Notes: generated by a model from the letters alone, not told the origin. Shown: positions 26,568-37,090, numbered from the stretch's first letter. The stretch: 64,000 nt of DNA from an uncultured Chlorobiaceae bacterium (GCA_903940125.1 CAJAJL010000107.1:1-64000); one strand, 5' to 3'. Made by a program: numbers and translations.

Positions 26568-27287
26568 TTAATAAGCTCCTCTTCCTGTCAGAACAGCGGG
26601 AATGGTTTTTAAAAGCAGAATAATATCATTCAGAAAACTTGCACTTTGAATATACTGCATGTCGAGTCTGACCTGGTCAGTAAATGGAATATCGCTTCTG
26701 CCACTAACCTGCCAAAGGCAGGTTATGCCGGGTATGACATGAAGCCTCTTGCGCTCTTCAAGAGTGTATTCTCCAACTTCAAGCGGTAAAGGAGGTCGCG
26801 GCCCTACAAGACTCATATCGCCTTTAAGTACATTGATAAGTTGAGGTAGTTCATCTATACTGAATTTGCGGATAATTCTTCCAACCTTCGTTATCCGAGG
26901 GTCCTTTTTCATTTTAAAAATTACGCCTGATGCAGATTCATTATAAGCAGCAAGTTCCTGTTTGATTTTTTCTGCATTGACAACCATGGAACGGAATTTA
27001 TAAAATTTGAAATGCCTCCCGTTCAGGCCTACCCGTATTTGCGTATAGAAAATTGGCCCTGGGTTTTCAACCCAGATGGCAATAGCTGTCAAAATAAGAA
27101 GAGGCAGCAGCATAATCAATGCGAGGCCGGACACGGCAGTATCTAGGAGCCTTTTTAACAGGTAGGAAAACATGATTGTCGTTTCCCATGCTGTGACTTT
27201 AAGGCGCCGTCGGTATCGAAACCGGGGATTGATCGAACTGCTTATTGAGCGAATAAGCTCTTTTCGCACCCTTGGATCAAGTTCCAT
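26568..27287 (-). CDS. Undecaprenyl-phosphate sugar phosphotransferase (WbaP/WcaJ C-terminal type)
   Basis: A 239-residue initiating phosphoglycosyltransferase that moves a sugar-1-phosphate onto undecaprenyl phosphate. It has the re-entrant membrane helix (about residues 39-70), KFYKFRSMVVNAE, the catalytic Asp-Glu in FSIDELPQLINVLKGDMSLVG-type segment (here IDELPQ), VGPRPP, and the C-terminal WQVSGRSDIPF and LDMQYI blocks. The start at the ATG at 27285-27287 is preferred because the longer frame runs back into the WecG gene, whose stop is 4 bases away. It lacks the N-terminal membrane half of full-length WbaP, like PglC-type minimal enzymes. Confidence 0.9.
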   Translation of the reverse strand: MELDPRVRKELIRSISSSINPRFRYRRRLKVTAWETTIMFSYLLKRLLDTAVSGLALIMLLPLLILTAIAIWVENPGPIFYTQIRVGLNGRHFKFYKFRSMVVNAEKIKQELAAYNESASGVIFKMKKDPRITKVGRIIRKFSIDELPQLINVLKGDMSLVGPRPPLPLEVGEYTLEERKRLHVIPGITCLWQVSGRSDIPFTDQVRLDMQYIQSASFLNDIILLLKTIPAVLTGRGAY

Positions 27288-27291
27288 GTGG

Positions 27292-28050
27292 TTACTTATT
27301 ATCCGCCTGATTGAAAATCTCTTTAAGTGCCAAAGGTATAAAACGACTATCTCGTAGTAAATAACGCTTCCAAAGCCGGCCTGGTTCGCTCGCCAATCTC
27401 CATACCCATTCAAATCCAATGTTTTGAATCCAGAGAGGCGCGCGTTTTATTGTCCCTGCGGCAAAATCAAAAGATGCACCGACGCAAAGAACGGGTCCTA
27501 CTTTAAGGCGATGAATGTGGGCGTCTGCCCATTTTTCTTGTTTTGGTGCACCAACACCGATAAAAAGAATATCAACATTTCGTGAATTTATGTCGTCAAT
27601 GATAAGTTCTGTTTCAGTTGGATTATGTTCAAATCCAAAAGGAGGACACCATGTTCCGACTATATTCAATCCATCGTATTGTTGACGCAGTTTATGAGCA
27701 GCCAAATCTGCAATGCCGGGGTTGCCACCCATAAAATACAGATTGAGACCGGTTCCTGCAGATTTTTTACAGAGCGCTATCAGCAAATCAGAGCCTGCAA
27801 CCCTTTCAGGAAGGGGGTTTGCATTCACGAATCGGCTGAGCCAGACAATAGGCATTCCATCAGCGAAACGAAAAAGAGCTTCCTGATATATTCTTCGCAT
27901 TTCAGCATCATCCTGAAGCATAACGATATGGTCAACATTGGGAGTGACAATAATTCCCTTTTGACCTTGTCTTGCAGCATCAAGGATCTGAGATACAGCT
28001 GAAGACATCGTTGCCTGCTCAAAAGAAACCCCTAAAAGTTGAGTTTTCAT
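27292..28050 (-). CDS. WecG/TagA/CpsF family glycosyltransferase
   Basis: A 252-residue GT26 enzyme that transfers N-acetylmannosamine or a related sugar to a lipid-linked acceptor. Family marks are TPNVDHIVMLQDD near residue 36, FADGMPIVWLSRF near 67, VAGSDLL near 84, YFMGGNPGIA near 103, and FIGVGAPKQEKWA near 163. The C-terminal APLWIQNIGFEWVWRLASEP is also conserved. It is the first gene of the main minus-strand operon, followed after 4 bases by the initiating transferase. The 145 bases upstream hold the likely promoter; an AGAGG ribosome-binding sequence lies about 12 bases before the ATG. Confidence 0.9.
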   Translation of the reverse strand: MKTQLLGVSFEQATMSSAVSQILDAARQGQKGIIVTPNVDHIVMLQDDAEMRRIYQEALFRFADGMPIVWLSRFVNANPLPERVAGSDLLIALCKKSAGTGLNLYFMGGNPGIADLAAHKLRQQYDGLNIVGTWCPPFGFEHNPTETELIIDDINSRNVDILFIGVGAPKQEKWADAHIHRLKVGPVLCVGASFDFAAGTIKRAPLWIQNIGFEWVWRLASEPGRLWKRYLLRDSRFIPLALKEIFNQADNK

Positions 28051-28195
28051 AACGTGTTATAACCTCTTCTGAGCGATTACAAATGAAAAAGCTATTCAAT
28101 ACCTAATAATACGGAAATATATACAGGTATGATTCAAAGTTATGACCTGATTCTATAAAAATGGGGTTATAAATTCCTTTCCTATGTTTAAAATA

Positions 28196-29845
28196 TTACT
28201 TCTGTTTTGTTTCGGCAGACCCGATACGGATAATTATACAGGAGAGATCATCATCGAAGATGTCCCTGCCGGAAAACAATGAAATGGCCTTTTTGATTTG
28301 TTCTATTATAGCATCTGGAGGTAACTCATGGTGTTTTTCAATGAGATTGACAAGTCGTTCATCACCGAACATTGTATTGTCAGGTGAACAGGACTCCGTT
28401 AGGCCGTCCGAAAAGAGGACGAGAATATCCTTGTCACAGATCGGATAGGAAACTGTTTGGTACTCTTGATGTTCAATCAGTCCGATGGGAAGGTTTTCGC
28501 CCTTGAGCATAGAGCAGGTTGCAGTATCGGCATGGAAGTGAATGATCGGGGGGTGACCGCAGTCAACTAATGAAAGCTGCCCTGACTCAAGGTCAAGACG
28601 CACAAAGAGCAGTGTTGCAAAGGTACCAAGCTCAATCAGTTCCTTGATGCAAAGTTCATGTACTCCTGCAACAATATCCTGCAGTGCAGGAAGTTCGGTA
28701 CAAGAGTATTTTTTTTGTGCAAGTACCTTCAGAAAGAGTGATTTAATGCCGGCTCCTATCAAGGCAGGGTGTAGTCCGTGCCCCATAACATCCCCGATAA
28801 GTATGTCTGCGTGACGGCTGTCAAAAATGATAAAATCGGTAAAATCACCATCAAGATGACCTGAAGGCACCATCATCCGTCCGATTGAAACTCCCTGCAA
28901 GGTTTCCGGGATGGGGCTCTGGAGCAGCTTTTTTTCAATCTCAGATTCAAACTCCTTCTGCAGGTTGTCGAATCGCAGTCTGCTTTGTTCTTCTTCTACT
29001 CGTGAAGTGATATTTCGCGCAATGATAACTGTGTGTGGCGTGTCATCAATCTGAACGCATCCCCTTGATATCTCGAGGGGAACAGAAGTGCCGTTTTTTC
29101 TTATTCCTTCAATTTGTTGTACCATGCGTTCATCAAAATCAGAGATATTTCCGGAAGGCATGTTGCACAAAAAATAAATATCAAACTTCGGAGAGTCAGG
29201 TGAAATCAGTTCCAGAAAATTCTGTTCATGGTATGTGTCGCGGCTGAATCCGAACAGGTTTTCTGCCGCTGTGTTTCGGTAGATGATGTTTCCCTCATTG
29301 TTGAGCATGAAGACGGCATCATGTGCAGCATCAGTCATTGAGCGGAATTCCTCCTCGCTCCGCTGCAATTTTTTTGCCATGACACTGAGGGTTTCATTTG
29401 CTGTGGTCAGCTCCTGATTTTTAACTGAAAGTTCCTTAAAAAGTTTTTCCCGTTCCGTTTTCAAGCAATAATAGTCAATTGCATCATTCAGTATTTTTTT
29501 AAAAGCGATTGGATCAACTGGTTTTGGAATAAATCGGAAAACCTCGCCACTATTGATGGACTCAATAATCGGGTCGATATCCTGAGAACCGCTGAGAATA
29601 AGTCTTACAATGTCCGGATTTCGCTTTTTAACTTCACCGATCAATTCAAGACCGCTCATTTCCGGCATTCGAAGGTCTGAAACAATTATGGAAACACTGT
29701 TTTTTTCAATAAGCTCGAGTGCGTTCAGGCCATTTTCGGCAAAGAGTCTGTTGTAGACCTCTTTGCGTAGAAATCTGTTTATTGAACTGAGAATGTCTGG
29801 TTCGTCATCCACAAAAAGGATGGTAATCTTGCTATCGGTTGTCAT
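28196..29845 (-). CDS. Response regulator with PAS and SpoIIE-type PP2C phosphatase domains (A)
   Basis: A 549-residue signalling protein. Residues 1-125 form a receiver domain with the acidic pocket in ILFVDDEPDI, the phospho-acceptor Asp in VSDLRMPEMSG and the lysine in FIPKPVDP. A short coiled coil (about 130-170) and a PAS domain (175-300) follow, then a PP2C/SpoIIE phosphatase (about 330-545) with GHLDGDFTDF, IGDVMGHGLHPAL and LVLFSDGLTE, which carry the metal-binding aspartates. The ATG at 29843-29845 overlaps the histidine kinase stop (ATGA) and gives a normal N-terminus. Phosphorylation would set its activity on a phosphorylated STAS protein. Confidence 0.9.
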   Translation of the reverse strand: MTTDSKITILFVDDEPDILSSINRFLRKEVYNRLFAENGLNALELIEKNSVSIIVSDLRMPEMSGLELIGEVKKRNPDIVRLILSGSQDIDPIIESINSGEVFRFIPKPVDPIAFKKILNDAIDYYCLKTEREKLFKELSVKNQELTTANETLSVMAKKLQRSEEEFRSMTDAAHDAVFMLNNEGNIIYRNTAAENLFGFSRDTYHEQNFLELISPDSPKFDIYFLCNMPSGNISDFDERMVQQIEGIRKNGTSVPLEISRGCVQIDDTPHTVIIARNITSRVEEEQSRLRFDNLQKEFESEIEKKLLQSPIPETLQGVSIGRMMVPSGHLDGDFTDFIIFDSRHADILIGDVMGHGLHPALIGAGIKSLFLKVLAQKKYSCTELPALQDIVAGVHELCIKELIELGTFATLLFVRLDLESGQLSLVDCGHPPIIHFHADTATCSMLKGENLPIGLIEHQEYQTVSYPICDKDILVLFSDGLTESCSPDNTMFGDERLVNLIEKHHELPPDAIIEQIKKAISLFSGRDIFDDDLSCIIIRIGSAETKQK

Positions 29846-31887
29846 GGTTGGTTTATTGCTTTGTTTTGCTTGATAGGAAGCATTATGGTAAAAACAGTAC
29901 CGCCCTCCTTCGGACAATGAACGCTGAGCCTTCCGTTATGCTTGTTGACAATGATGTCATAGGAGATGCTGAGTCCAAGTCCAGTTCCTTGTCCAGGACT
30001 TTTAGTGGTAAAAAAAGGTTCGAAAATGTGTTCCTGGATTTCAGGCGGAATACCTGGTCCATCATCAGCAATGGAACAAAAGACATAGCAGCTGTCTTTC
30101 CAGGTATTGATGACAATATTACCGTTCGAAGTTTTCATTTGCGAAACTATGGCATGTGCACTGTTGATAATCAGGTTCAGAATCACCTGATTAAGTTGCT
30201 CCGGATTGCATGGAACAAGCGGCAGCTCCTTAAGGTTGGTTTCAATATCAGCACAATAACGGTATTCATTTCGAGCAATGATCAGCGTGTCACGGATTCC
30301 TTTGTTAATATCGAAAAGAACCTTCTCCTCAAAAGCGTGCTTGTAAGCGAAGTTCCGCATGCTGTTGATAATTGTTGTGATTCGTTCGAACCCGCGTTGT
30401 GACTCGGTAAAAATTTTTGGAAGATCATCAAGCAAGGTATTGAGGTTAAGGTCGTGTTCTAGTTGTGTCAGCTTAAGCAGTTCTTTATGAAACAAAGTTT
30501 CGTTATCAATTTTTTTTATGAAGTTGCGGTACTCATGAAGGATAATCAGCAGATCTGAAATGTTTTCCTCCTGAGTTGCGAAATTGATCTTTATAAAATT
30601 AAGGGGATTATTAATTTCGTGTGCGATACCGGCAGCAAGTTGACCGATTGATGCAAGCTTTTCCTGTTGTATAATTTGCTGCTGGCTTATTGCAAGATCT
30701 TTTGTTCGTTCATCTACCCTTTGCTCCAGTGTCTTGTTAAGCTCCTGCAGTTTTGCTTCAGCCTCTTTGCGTTCGCTGATGTCGAGTACAATTCCCCGGA
30801 TGCCGATAAGCTTTCCGTTCTCGACAATCCGTGATGTGTAAACAAGTATAGGAAATGAAGTGCCATCTTTTTTCAGGCCGGTGTATTCGTGATTATCAAA
30901 CGGCAGGTTTTTTAAGCGTTGCTGCATGTTGAACTGCACCTTTTCGCGATCTTGAGGTGCAAAAAGCTGAATGCTGGAAACCCCTTTTTGTAAATTTTCT
31001 TTTGTGTACCCGAAAGTTTCAAAACCCATGCGGTTAGTGAAGGTAATCATGCCTTGCATATCCATTTCAAAAATGGTCTGCGGAAGAAGATCAGCCAGGT
31101 CATGAAACCTCATTTGGCTCGCAGCAAGTTCGGTCTGTTTCTTTTTATTCTCCGTTATATCCTGTTTGATGCCAATAAAATGAGAAATTTTGTTATTGAT
31201 ACCGGTGATCGGGCTGATAGTAGAGAGTTCCCAGAAAAGCTCTCCTTTTTTATTTTTATTTATTAATTCTCCCTTCCAAATATGGCCCGATCGTATGGTT
31301 TTCCAGAGGTTTTTATAAAAAGCTGGTGAATGTTTTCCAGATTTCAGAACACTCGGGGTTTTGCCGATGACTTCTTTTTCAGTATATCCTGAAATAGAGG
31401 TGAATGCCGGGTTGATATATTTTACAATTCCATTGATGTCAGTTATAACAATAGATAATGGATTTTGAGAGATAGCAGAGGAAAAAAGTTTGAAGTTTTT
31501 CCGGAGTTCCGATTCCGCTAACACATTCTTTATCGTAACGGCCAGCTTATCAGGATTTACAGGTTTTATTAAAAAGTCGTAAGCACCCATTTTAAGAGAT
31601 TCGACTGCCTGCTCAATATCATTGGAACCGGAAATCATGATGACTGGAATACTGAAATGATGATCACGAAGATAGGAAAGAACTTCCATGCCATTTTTTC
31701 CACTCATATTGATATCGAGAAGCAGAAGATCGATCCGATGAGCGTTTATGATCTCTATGCAGGCATTTCCATCAGAGGCCATCATGAAATTTTGCCCCAG
31801 CTTTTTGACAATACTTGATAAAAGGGTACGTATTATCTTGCTGTCATCAACGACAAGGATAGTAGCTTTCTCTTCAGGGTCATGCAT
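29842..31887 (-). CDS. Hybrid sensor histidine kinase: receiver, PAS domains, HisKA, HATPase
   Basis: A 681-residue kinase. A receiver domain comes first ([12 protein letters not shown]; acceptor Asp in [20 protein letters not shown]), then PAS/PAC units at about 130-255 and 265-385, the second with an [13 protein letters not shown] linker into a coiled coil. The phospho-acceptor His lies in [17 protein letters not shown] near residue 430; the ATPase domain has the N-box [28 protein letters not shown] and GTGLGLSIS. An N-terminal receiver on a kinase suggests it is itself controlled by another kinase. It is translationally coupled to the phosphatase regulator downstream and probably phosphorylates it and its paralogue. 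Confidence 0.92.
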   Translation of the reverse strand: MHDPEEKATILVVDDSKIIRTLLSSIVKKLGQNFMMASDGNACIEIINAHRIDLLLLDINMSGKNGMEVLSYLRDHHFSIPVIMISGSNDIEQAVESLKMGAYDFLIKPVNPDKLAVTIKNVLAESELRKNFKLFSSAISQNPLSIVITDINGIVKYINPAFTSISGYTEKEVIGKTPSVLKSGKHSPAFYKNLWKTIRSGHIWKGELINKNKKGELFWELSTISPITGINNKISHFIGIKQDITENKKKQTELAASQMRFHDLADLLPQTIFEMDMQGMITFTNRMGFETFGYTKENLQKGVSSIQLFAPQDREKVQFNMQQRLKNLPFDNHEYTGLKKDGTSFPILVYTSRIVENGKLIGIRGIVLDISERKEAEAKLQELNKTLEQRVDERTKDLAISQQQIIQQEKLASIGQLAAGIAHEINNPLNFIKINFATQEENISDLLIILHEYRNFIKKIDNETLFHKELLKLTQLEHDLNLNTLLDDLPKIFTESQRGFERITTIINSMRNFAYKHAFEEKVLFDINKGIRDTLIIARNEYRYCADIETNLKELPLVPCNPEQLNQVILNLIINSAHAIVSQMKTSNGNIVINTWKDSCYVFCSIADDGPGIPPEIQEHIFEPFFTTKSPGQGTGLGLSISYDIIVNKHNGRLSVHCPKEGGTVFTIMLPIKQNKAINQP

Positions 31888-31947
31888 GTTTCAGTAAAGA
31901 TTAAGACCATTTTTTTCTTGCAAATTCTCTATAACAAGCACTACACT

Positions 31948-33657
31948 CTAAAGCTGTAACTCAACTGCACTCTCACAGAGAATGTTTCTGTTGAGGTCTT
32001 GATTTCCGATACGAATGACGATACAGGTCAGATCGTCGTCGAAGGTATTTCGACCGGTAAAGGCGCAGGCTGCTTCATGAATTTTTTCAACTATTTCAGA
32101 TGGTTCAAGTTCATGATACGTCAGCATCAATTCAGAAACCCGTTCTATACCAAAAAACCTGTTATCTGGTGATCGACTTTCAGTCAGGCCGTCAGAAAAA
32201 AGAATGATAAGATCGTTCTTGTCTATAGGGAACGAAACGGCACAATAGTCACTCTGTTCAATCAAGCCAATAGGCAGGTTATGGCCTTTGATAAGCGTTC
32301 TTTTTTTTGTCTTTGCATTGAAATGAATTGTTGGATTATGACCGCAATCAACAGTAATGATCTGTCCGGCATCAAGATCTATCCGAAGAAAAGTGGCTGT
32401 AGCATAGGTCTCAAGCTCAATCAGTTCAGTAATGATCTCATCATGGACACCGGCAACGATGTCCTGCAGTAATGCCAGCTTATTGAATTGAAAATTTTTT
32501 TGTGCCGATATTTTCATGATAAGGGATTTCAAGCCTGCCCCGATCAGTGCTGACATAACCCCATGACCCATAACATCACCGATAACCAAATCAATAAGTT
32601 CTTCAGAATAGGTAATCATTGCGGTAAAATCACCGTCAAGATGACCAGAGGGAATCATAAGTCGGCTGATTGAAACCTTTTCCAGCATATTTGAAAGTCG
32701 GCCCTGAAGCAACTTTTTTTCGATTTGAGCTTCAAGTTCCTGCTGCATTCTTTCATACTCCATTCTGCTTTTTTCTTCTCTGAGCCGGGAAGTAATGTCT
32801 CTGGCAATGATAACAATTTTGCAGATGCCATCGATAATGACCGAACCCATGGTTGCTTCCATAGGTATATGGCTCGCATCTTTTTTAAGTGCAGTGAATC
32901 GCTTGACCAGATGTTTTTTATTTGTCTCGGGATTATTTGGAAGAAAATCACAGATGAAATCTATAAAAGGGGTTCCATCGCTTTCCGGAGCGATCAGCTC
33001 TTTAAACTTGATCGAATGCAGCTCATCGTCCGTGAAGTCAAAAAGGTCTTTGGCGGCACTATTGGTATAACTGATGAATCCATCCTGATCGACCATGAAA
33101 ATCGGGTCAAGAGCTGCGTCGTTCATCGAACGAAACTCTATCTCGCGCTCTCGCAGTTCATCAGTCATAACTGCCAGAGCTTCATTCGACCAGGAAAGCT
33201 GCTTGTTGTTCATTTCAAGTTGAGCTTGAAGATGTCTTCGTTCAGTTTTCAAAAAATAATAATCGATGCAGTCGTTTATTATTCGTTTAAGAAGATCCGG
33301 CTCAACTGGCTTTGAAATAAATCGAAAAACTTCACCGCTATTGATGGCATCAATAATCATCGCGATATCTTCAGTTCCACTGAGAATCACGCGTATAATA
33401 TCAGGATGTTTGGCTTTCAGTTGTTGTATCAGTTCCAGTCCACTTATTTCTGGCATTCTAAGGTCTGTGATGACAACCTCACAGGTAATCAATTCAAGTA
33501 ATTCAAGTGCTTGATGCCCACTGGAAGCCACATGCAGCTTATATGGCTCCTTGCGAAGGAGGCGCTTTAACGCTGAGAGGGCATAACTTTCGTCATCGAC
33601 AATGAGGATGCTGATATCAGCAATATTTTGTACAAGTTGGCCGTCGCAATGGTACAT
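31948..33657 (-). CDS. Response regulator with PAS and SpoIIE-type PP2C phosphatase domains (B)
   Basis: A 569-residue paralogue of the regulator on the other side of the kinase gene, with the same order: receiver (ILIVDDESYALSAL, ITDLRMPEISG, FISKPVEP), coiled-coil linker, PAS (FRSMNDAALDPIFMVDQDG), then SpoIIE phosphatase with GHLDGDFTAM, IGDVMGHGVMSAL and LFSDGLTESRSPDN. All metal-binding aspartates are present. I chose the ATG at 33655-33657 (MYHCDGQLVQ); an upstream in-frame start would add 30 residues of unlikely sequence. Having two near-parallel phosphatases around one kinase suggests they split its signal between two targets, for instance the two STAS proteins. Confidence 0.9.
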   Translation of the reverse strand: MYHCDGQLVQNIADISILIVDDESYALSALKRLLRKEPYKLHVASSGHQALELLELITCEVVITDLRMPEISGLELIQQLKAKHPDIIRVILSGTEDIAMIIDAINSGEVFRFISKPVEPDLLKRIINDCIDYYFLKTERRHLQAQLEMNNKQLSWSNEALAVMTDELREREIEFRSMNDAALDPIFMVDQDGFISYTNSAAKDLFDFTDDELHSIKFKELIAPESDGTPFIDFICDFLPNNPETNKKHLVKRFTALKKDASHIPMEATMGSVIIDGICKIVIIARDITSRLREEKSRMEYERMQQELEAQIEKKLLQGRLSNMLEKVSISRLMIPSGHLDGDFTAMITYSEELIDLVIGDVMGHGVMSALIGAGLKSLIMKISAQKNFQFNKLALLQDIVAGVHDEIITELIELETYATATFLRIDLDAGQIITVDCGHNPTIHFNAKTKKRTLIKGHNLPIGLIEQSDYCAVSFPIDKNDLIILFSDGLTESRSPDNRFFGIERVSELMLTYHELEPSEIVEKIHEAACAFTGRNTFDDDLTCIVIRIGNQDLNRNILCESAVELQL

Positions 33658-33915
33658 AAAGGGGGCTATATGATTAAAATTGCTTATGTTGCGCCAGGAA
33701 AAAACCACAAGGATATAATTTTCAGAGAGATCCCCTGCAGTTTTCAATCTGATTTCATCTCATAATCAGGCTTTCACTCCTTTTGTCATTCAGAATTACG
33801 AAGCATACCATAACGGAAAATAAGTCATATTTAACTTTATAACAGTTTTTTTTATAGGCTTTTGACCCAAGTTTGCTGATGGGGTGGTTTTAGTTGGCAC
33901 TCTCAGGGGAATAAA

Positions 33916-33941
33916 AAAAGGAGCCTTGCGACTCCTTTTTC
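33916..33941 (-). terminator. Rho-independent terminator of the porin gene
   Basis: Nine-base stem AAAAAGGAG/CTCCTTTTT with an 8-base loop, flanked by a further A run that becomes a T run on the minus strand. It lies about 50 bases past the porin stop. It is the only structured element I see in the 332-base stretch between the porin and phosphatase B (33658-33989); the rest should hold the promoter of the signalling genes, but no clear -35/-10 pair stands out. Confidence 0.75.
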
Positions 33942-33989
33942 ATATTGTAACCTAACGGGAAGAAAGAACAGGGGAAGAAAGATTATGCA

Positions 33990-34670
33990 TCAAAACGATG
34001 CCATAAGGGCAAAGTTAGCAAGTTTTGTATCAGGGTTGTAGGTGTATGAACCGGTGTATCTGTCTTTAGACACGGAAAATCCGACATTGACAACTTTAAA
34101 GCCTGTTCCGAATCCGGGTGCATATTCCACTTCGTCACCTGCTCCTACGACAACTTTTCCTGTATAGCCGTCCTTATCGTATACCTTATATCCCGCTTCA
34201 ACATACTTGGCATGATCAAGGTGATTACCTGCAAAGTTGATGGCTGCAAGAAGGCTGAGATTGTCCTGTGCATAGGCCAGGCTGACTTCAGCATTGTTTG
34301 GTCCATCATTTTTGAAGCTGAACGCGTCACTGCCAGAGAAGCTTGCAGATGGGATATAATAATCAGTGACGGTCAAACTGAACGGACCGGCTGGGAGTGT
34401 AACATAAAAGTCGGTTTCCTGATAACGGGAAACACCCGAATTGCTGGTTACAGCATAAGATCCCCATGCACCGATTACTAAGCCGCTGTCTTTGAATGTA
34501 TAGCTCAGTGCTGGCTGGATAGCAGGGGAGTCACCGATAGCACTGCCTCTCCATACATAGCTGCTGACGAGATCTGTGCCGATTTTAAAACCGTCCGCTG
34601 CTTGAGCAGTACCGCTTAAACCTGCAAACAATGCGACGGCAAGGCTTAAAAATTTTGTTGTTTTTTTCAT
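33990..34670 (-). CDS. TorF family putative outer-membrane porin
   Basis: A 226-residue outer-membrane beta-barrel. A Sec signal peptide (residues 1-24, KKTTKFLSLAVALFAGLSG then AQA cleavage site) precedes a mature part of alternating strands rich in Gly, Tyr and Ser, starting DGFKIGTDLVSSYVWRGSAI, the typical opening of the TorF/Gcw_chp family, and ending with a hydrophobic/aromatic last strand finishing in F. A strong ribosome-binding sequence (AGGAG, 9 bases upstream of the ATG on the minus strand) and a terminator at its 3' end indicate a well-expressed single-gene unit. Transported solute unknown. Confidence 0.82.
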   Translation of the reverse strand: MKKTTKFLSLAVALFAGLSGTAQAADGFKIGTDLVSSYVWRGSAIGDSPAIQPALSYTFKDSGLVIGAWGSYAVTSNSGVSRYQETDFYVTLPAGPFSLTVTDYYIPSASFSGSDAFSFKNDGPNNAEVSLAYAQDNLSLLAAINFAGNHLDHAKYVEAGYKVYDKDGYTGKVVVGAGDEVEYAPGFGTGFKVVNVGFSVSKDRYTGSYTYNPDTKLANFALMASF

Positions 34671-34936
34671 TGCTTTACTCCTGGTTCTGTTTTTTCAGTT
34701 GTGTGTGTTCAGTCGTTGTATTGTAACTTGATCCATAAAAAACTTTCACATTCCTTAAGAGATCGTCCTGATAAAATATAAATATATTATAAAAAAATAC
34801 AAATAAGTAATAAAATATTAGGTCTATTCGTTTGGTATGTTAAAAAATGAAGGTGATGGTCACGGTTTTGTGTTTGCTGGTTCAGCAGTATCGTCGTAAC
34901 TTCATTCTTTATTCCATCAATATCGAAACGGAATCC

Positions 34937-35350
34937 ATGAATATGAAACGTTTTGAAATTGAGCTGTCCGGCAGATATTCGCAGTATAACGTGCTGTATG
35001 ATTGTATTATGTCGATTGCCGAGAAAGAGGGATACACTCATGCGTTTATTGAAGGGCTGCAGCTATCCATGAAGGAGGCTTTTGTAAACGCCGTCAAACA
35101 TGGCAACAGAGAGAGAGACGATCTTACTGTATCCTGTACGTTTACCGTTACAGCACACTCGCTTCAAGCCTCCATCAGGGATTGCGGTCAAGGATTTAAT
35201 CCCTTTTCCCTTCCGAACCCCACCGATTCAGGATATCTTTTACGCTCATCAGGAAGGGGCGTACATATTATCCGGAATATCGCCGAAATAATTTCTCTTG
35301 AATGTGATTCCGATGGTAGTACCCTGCGGTTGCATTATATTCCCTATTGA
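34937..35350 (+). CDS. RsbW-like HATPase (second partner-switch kinase)
   Basis: A 137-residue serine kinase-type ATPase of the RsbW/SpoIIAB group. It has the N-box LSMKEAFVNAVKHGNRERDD near residue 60, an intact G1 box DCGQGFNPF near residue 103 and a G2 box GRGVHIIRNIAE near residue 122. Unlike the one inside the polysaccharide operon its G1 glycines are present. The ATG at 34937 (MNMKRFEIELSG) is preferred over an in-frame start 90 bases upstream, since the family starts about there. It is divergent from the porin and lies 40 bases before glucose-6-phosphate isomerase. No STAS gene is adjacent, so it may act on those about 10 kb away. Confidence 0.82.
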   Translation: MNMKRFEIELSGRYSQYNVLYDCIMSIAEKEGYTHAFIEGLQLSMKEAFVNAVKHGNRERDDLTVSCTFTVTAHSLQASIRDCGQGFNPFSLPNPTDSGYLLRSSGRGVHIIRNIAEIISLECDSDGSTLRLHYIPY

Positions 35351-35389
35351 GAATTCAGTTATCCTCGCTATCCCGCTTAATATTTAATA

Positions 35390-37090
35390 ATGAACAACAT
35401 TATGGACCTATCACGAAGCGCAGCATGGAGTGCCCTTGTGTCCCACAAACATGAAATTGATAAACTGCATATCAGGGAGCTCTTCATTGAGGACGATGCT
35501 CGCTTTGACCGGTTTTCAATCTCCTGGGAGGATTTGATGCTGGACTATTCAAAAAACAGGATTACTTCCCATACTCTCGAACTGCTTCTCGATCTTGCGC
35601 GTCATGCTGGACTTGAAAATATGCGTAGAGAGATGTTTGATGGCAAAACAATAAATTTTACTGAACATCGTTCGGTACTGCATACTGCTCTTCGAAGACC
35701 TCCCGGGTTTTCGCTTCAGATAGACGGCCTTGATATTTCAGTTGAAATCGCTGATGTACTCAGCCAGATGAAGAGCTGCTGTGAACGGGTAATATCGGGT
35801 AAGTGGAAGGGATACACAGGGCGAGCAATGACTGATATAGTCAATATCGGTATCGGCGGTTCTGACCTTGGTCCATGTATGGTTACTGAAGCGCTGCGCC
35901 CTTTTGCACATGGACGACTGAAAGTGCATTTTGTATCCAATATTGATGGAACACATATCAGCGAGACACTGAAAAAGCTTAATCCGGAAACGACTCTGTT
36001 CATCATTGCCTCCAAAACCTTTACCACTCAAGAGACTCTGACCAATGCGATAACTGCCCGTAATTGGTTTTTGACTCATGCGCGTGTTGAGTCACATATA
36101 GCCAAGCATTTTGTTGCAGTTTCCACCAATCTGGAAAAAGTCGTTGAGTTCGGCATTGACGAAGCAAACATGTTTCGTTTTTGGGATTGGGTTGGCGGAC
36201 GTTACTCCCTGTGGTCTTCTATCGGGCTGTCCATAGCGCTTTACCTTGGTTTTGACCGTTTTCAGGAACTGCTCAACGGAGCATATGCAATGGACGAACA
36301 TTTTCTGCATGAGCCTCTTGAGAAGAATATTCCTGTTCTTCTTGCTGTCCTCGGCATCTGGTACAACAATTTTTTTGAAGTGTCATCCCATGCAGTCATT
36401 CCCTACGATCAGTATTTGCACCGTTTTCCCGCCTATCTGCAGCAGCTTGACATGGAAAGCAACGGTAAAAGAGTTAACCGTCAAGGCATTACCGTGGAGT
36501 ACGCGACTGGCCCGGTAATATGGGGCGAACCTGGAACCAACTCCCAGCATGCATTTTTTCAGCTTCTGCATCAGGGCACGAATTTTATTCCAGCCGATTT
36601 TATTGTGCCGCTTAAGACCCAGAACCCGGTCGGGGAGCATCACGATATTCTTCTGGCCAACTGTTTTGCTCAGACCGAAGCTCTTATGAAAGGCAAAAAT
36701 GAGCAGGAAGTCCGTCATGAACTTGAGGCCGCAGGCTGTGATCCTTCAGAAATCACTGCACTTCTTCCGCACAAAGTGTTTCCCGGCAACAGACCGACAA
36801 ATACCATTCTTATCAATGAACTCAATCCTTATACTCTCGGAAGTCTCATTGCCATGTATGAACATAAAGTGTTTGTTCAGGGGATTATCTGGGAAGTCAA
36901 CTCCTTCGATCAGTGGGGTGTCGAGCTCGGCAAACAGCTTGCTAAAGCCATTTTTCCTGAAATTCAGGGGAAACAAACGGTTGCCACTCACGACAGTTCC
37001 ACCAATGCTCTGATCAATGCCTATCGAGAGTACCGTTTAAAGGGTAAAACCTCAGCAAGTCCTCAGCTTTCATTTTTTGATGAACCATAA
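35390..37090 (+). CDS. pgi: Glucose-6-phosphate isomerase
   Basis: A 566-residue phosphoglucose isomerase, interconverting glucose-6-phosphate and fructose-6-phosphate in the cytoplasm for glycolysis, gluconeogenesis and sugar-nucleotide supply. The sequence is full length. Conserved blocks include [15 protein letters not shown] (phosphate binding), [40 protein letters not shown] (PGI signature 1) and [18 protein letters not shown] (signature region with the catalytic His). A bidirectional terminator follows 36 bases after the stop. Its product feeds the polysaccharide pathway, but position near the locus may be chance. Confidence 0.97.
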   Translation: MNNIMDLSRSAAWSALVSHKHEIDKLHIRELFIEDDARFDRFSISWEDLMLDYSKNRITSHTLELLLDLARHAGLENMRREMFDGKTINFTEHRSVLHTALRRPPGFSLQIDGLDISVEIADVLSQMKSCCERVISGKWKGYTGRAMTDIVNIGIGGSDLGPCMVTEALRPFAHGRLKVHFVSNIDGTHISETLKKLNPETTLFIIASKTFTTQETLTNAITARNWFLTHARVESHIAKHFVAVSTNLEKVVEFGIDEANMFRFWDWVGGRYSLWSSIGLSIALYLGFDRFQELLNGAYAMDEHFLHEPLEKNIPVLLAVLGIWYNNFFEVSSHAVIPYDQYLHRFPAYLQQLDMESNGKRVNRQGITVEYATGPVIWGEPGTNSQHAFFQLLHQGTNFIPADFIVPLKTQNPVGEHHDILLANCFAQTEALMKGKNEQEVRHELEAAGCDPSEITALLPHKVFPGNRPTNTILINELNPYTLGSLIAMYEHKVFVQGIIWEVNSFDQWGVELGKQLAKAIFPEIQGKQTVATHDSSTNALINAYREYRLKGKTSASPQLSFFDEP

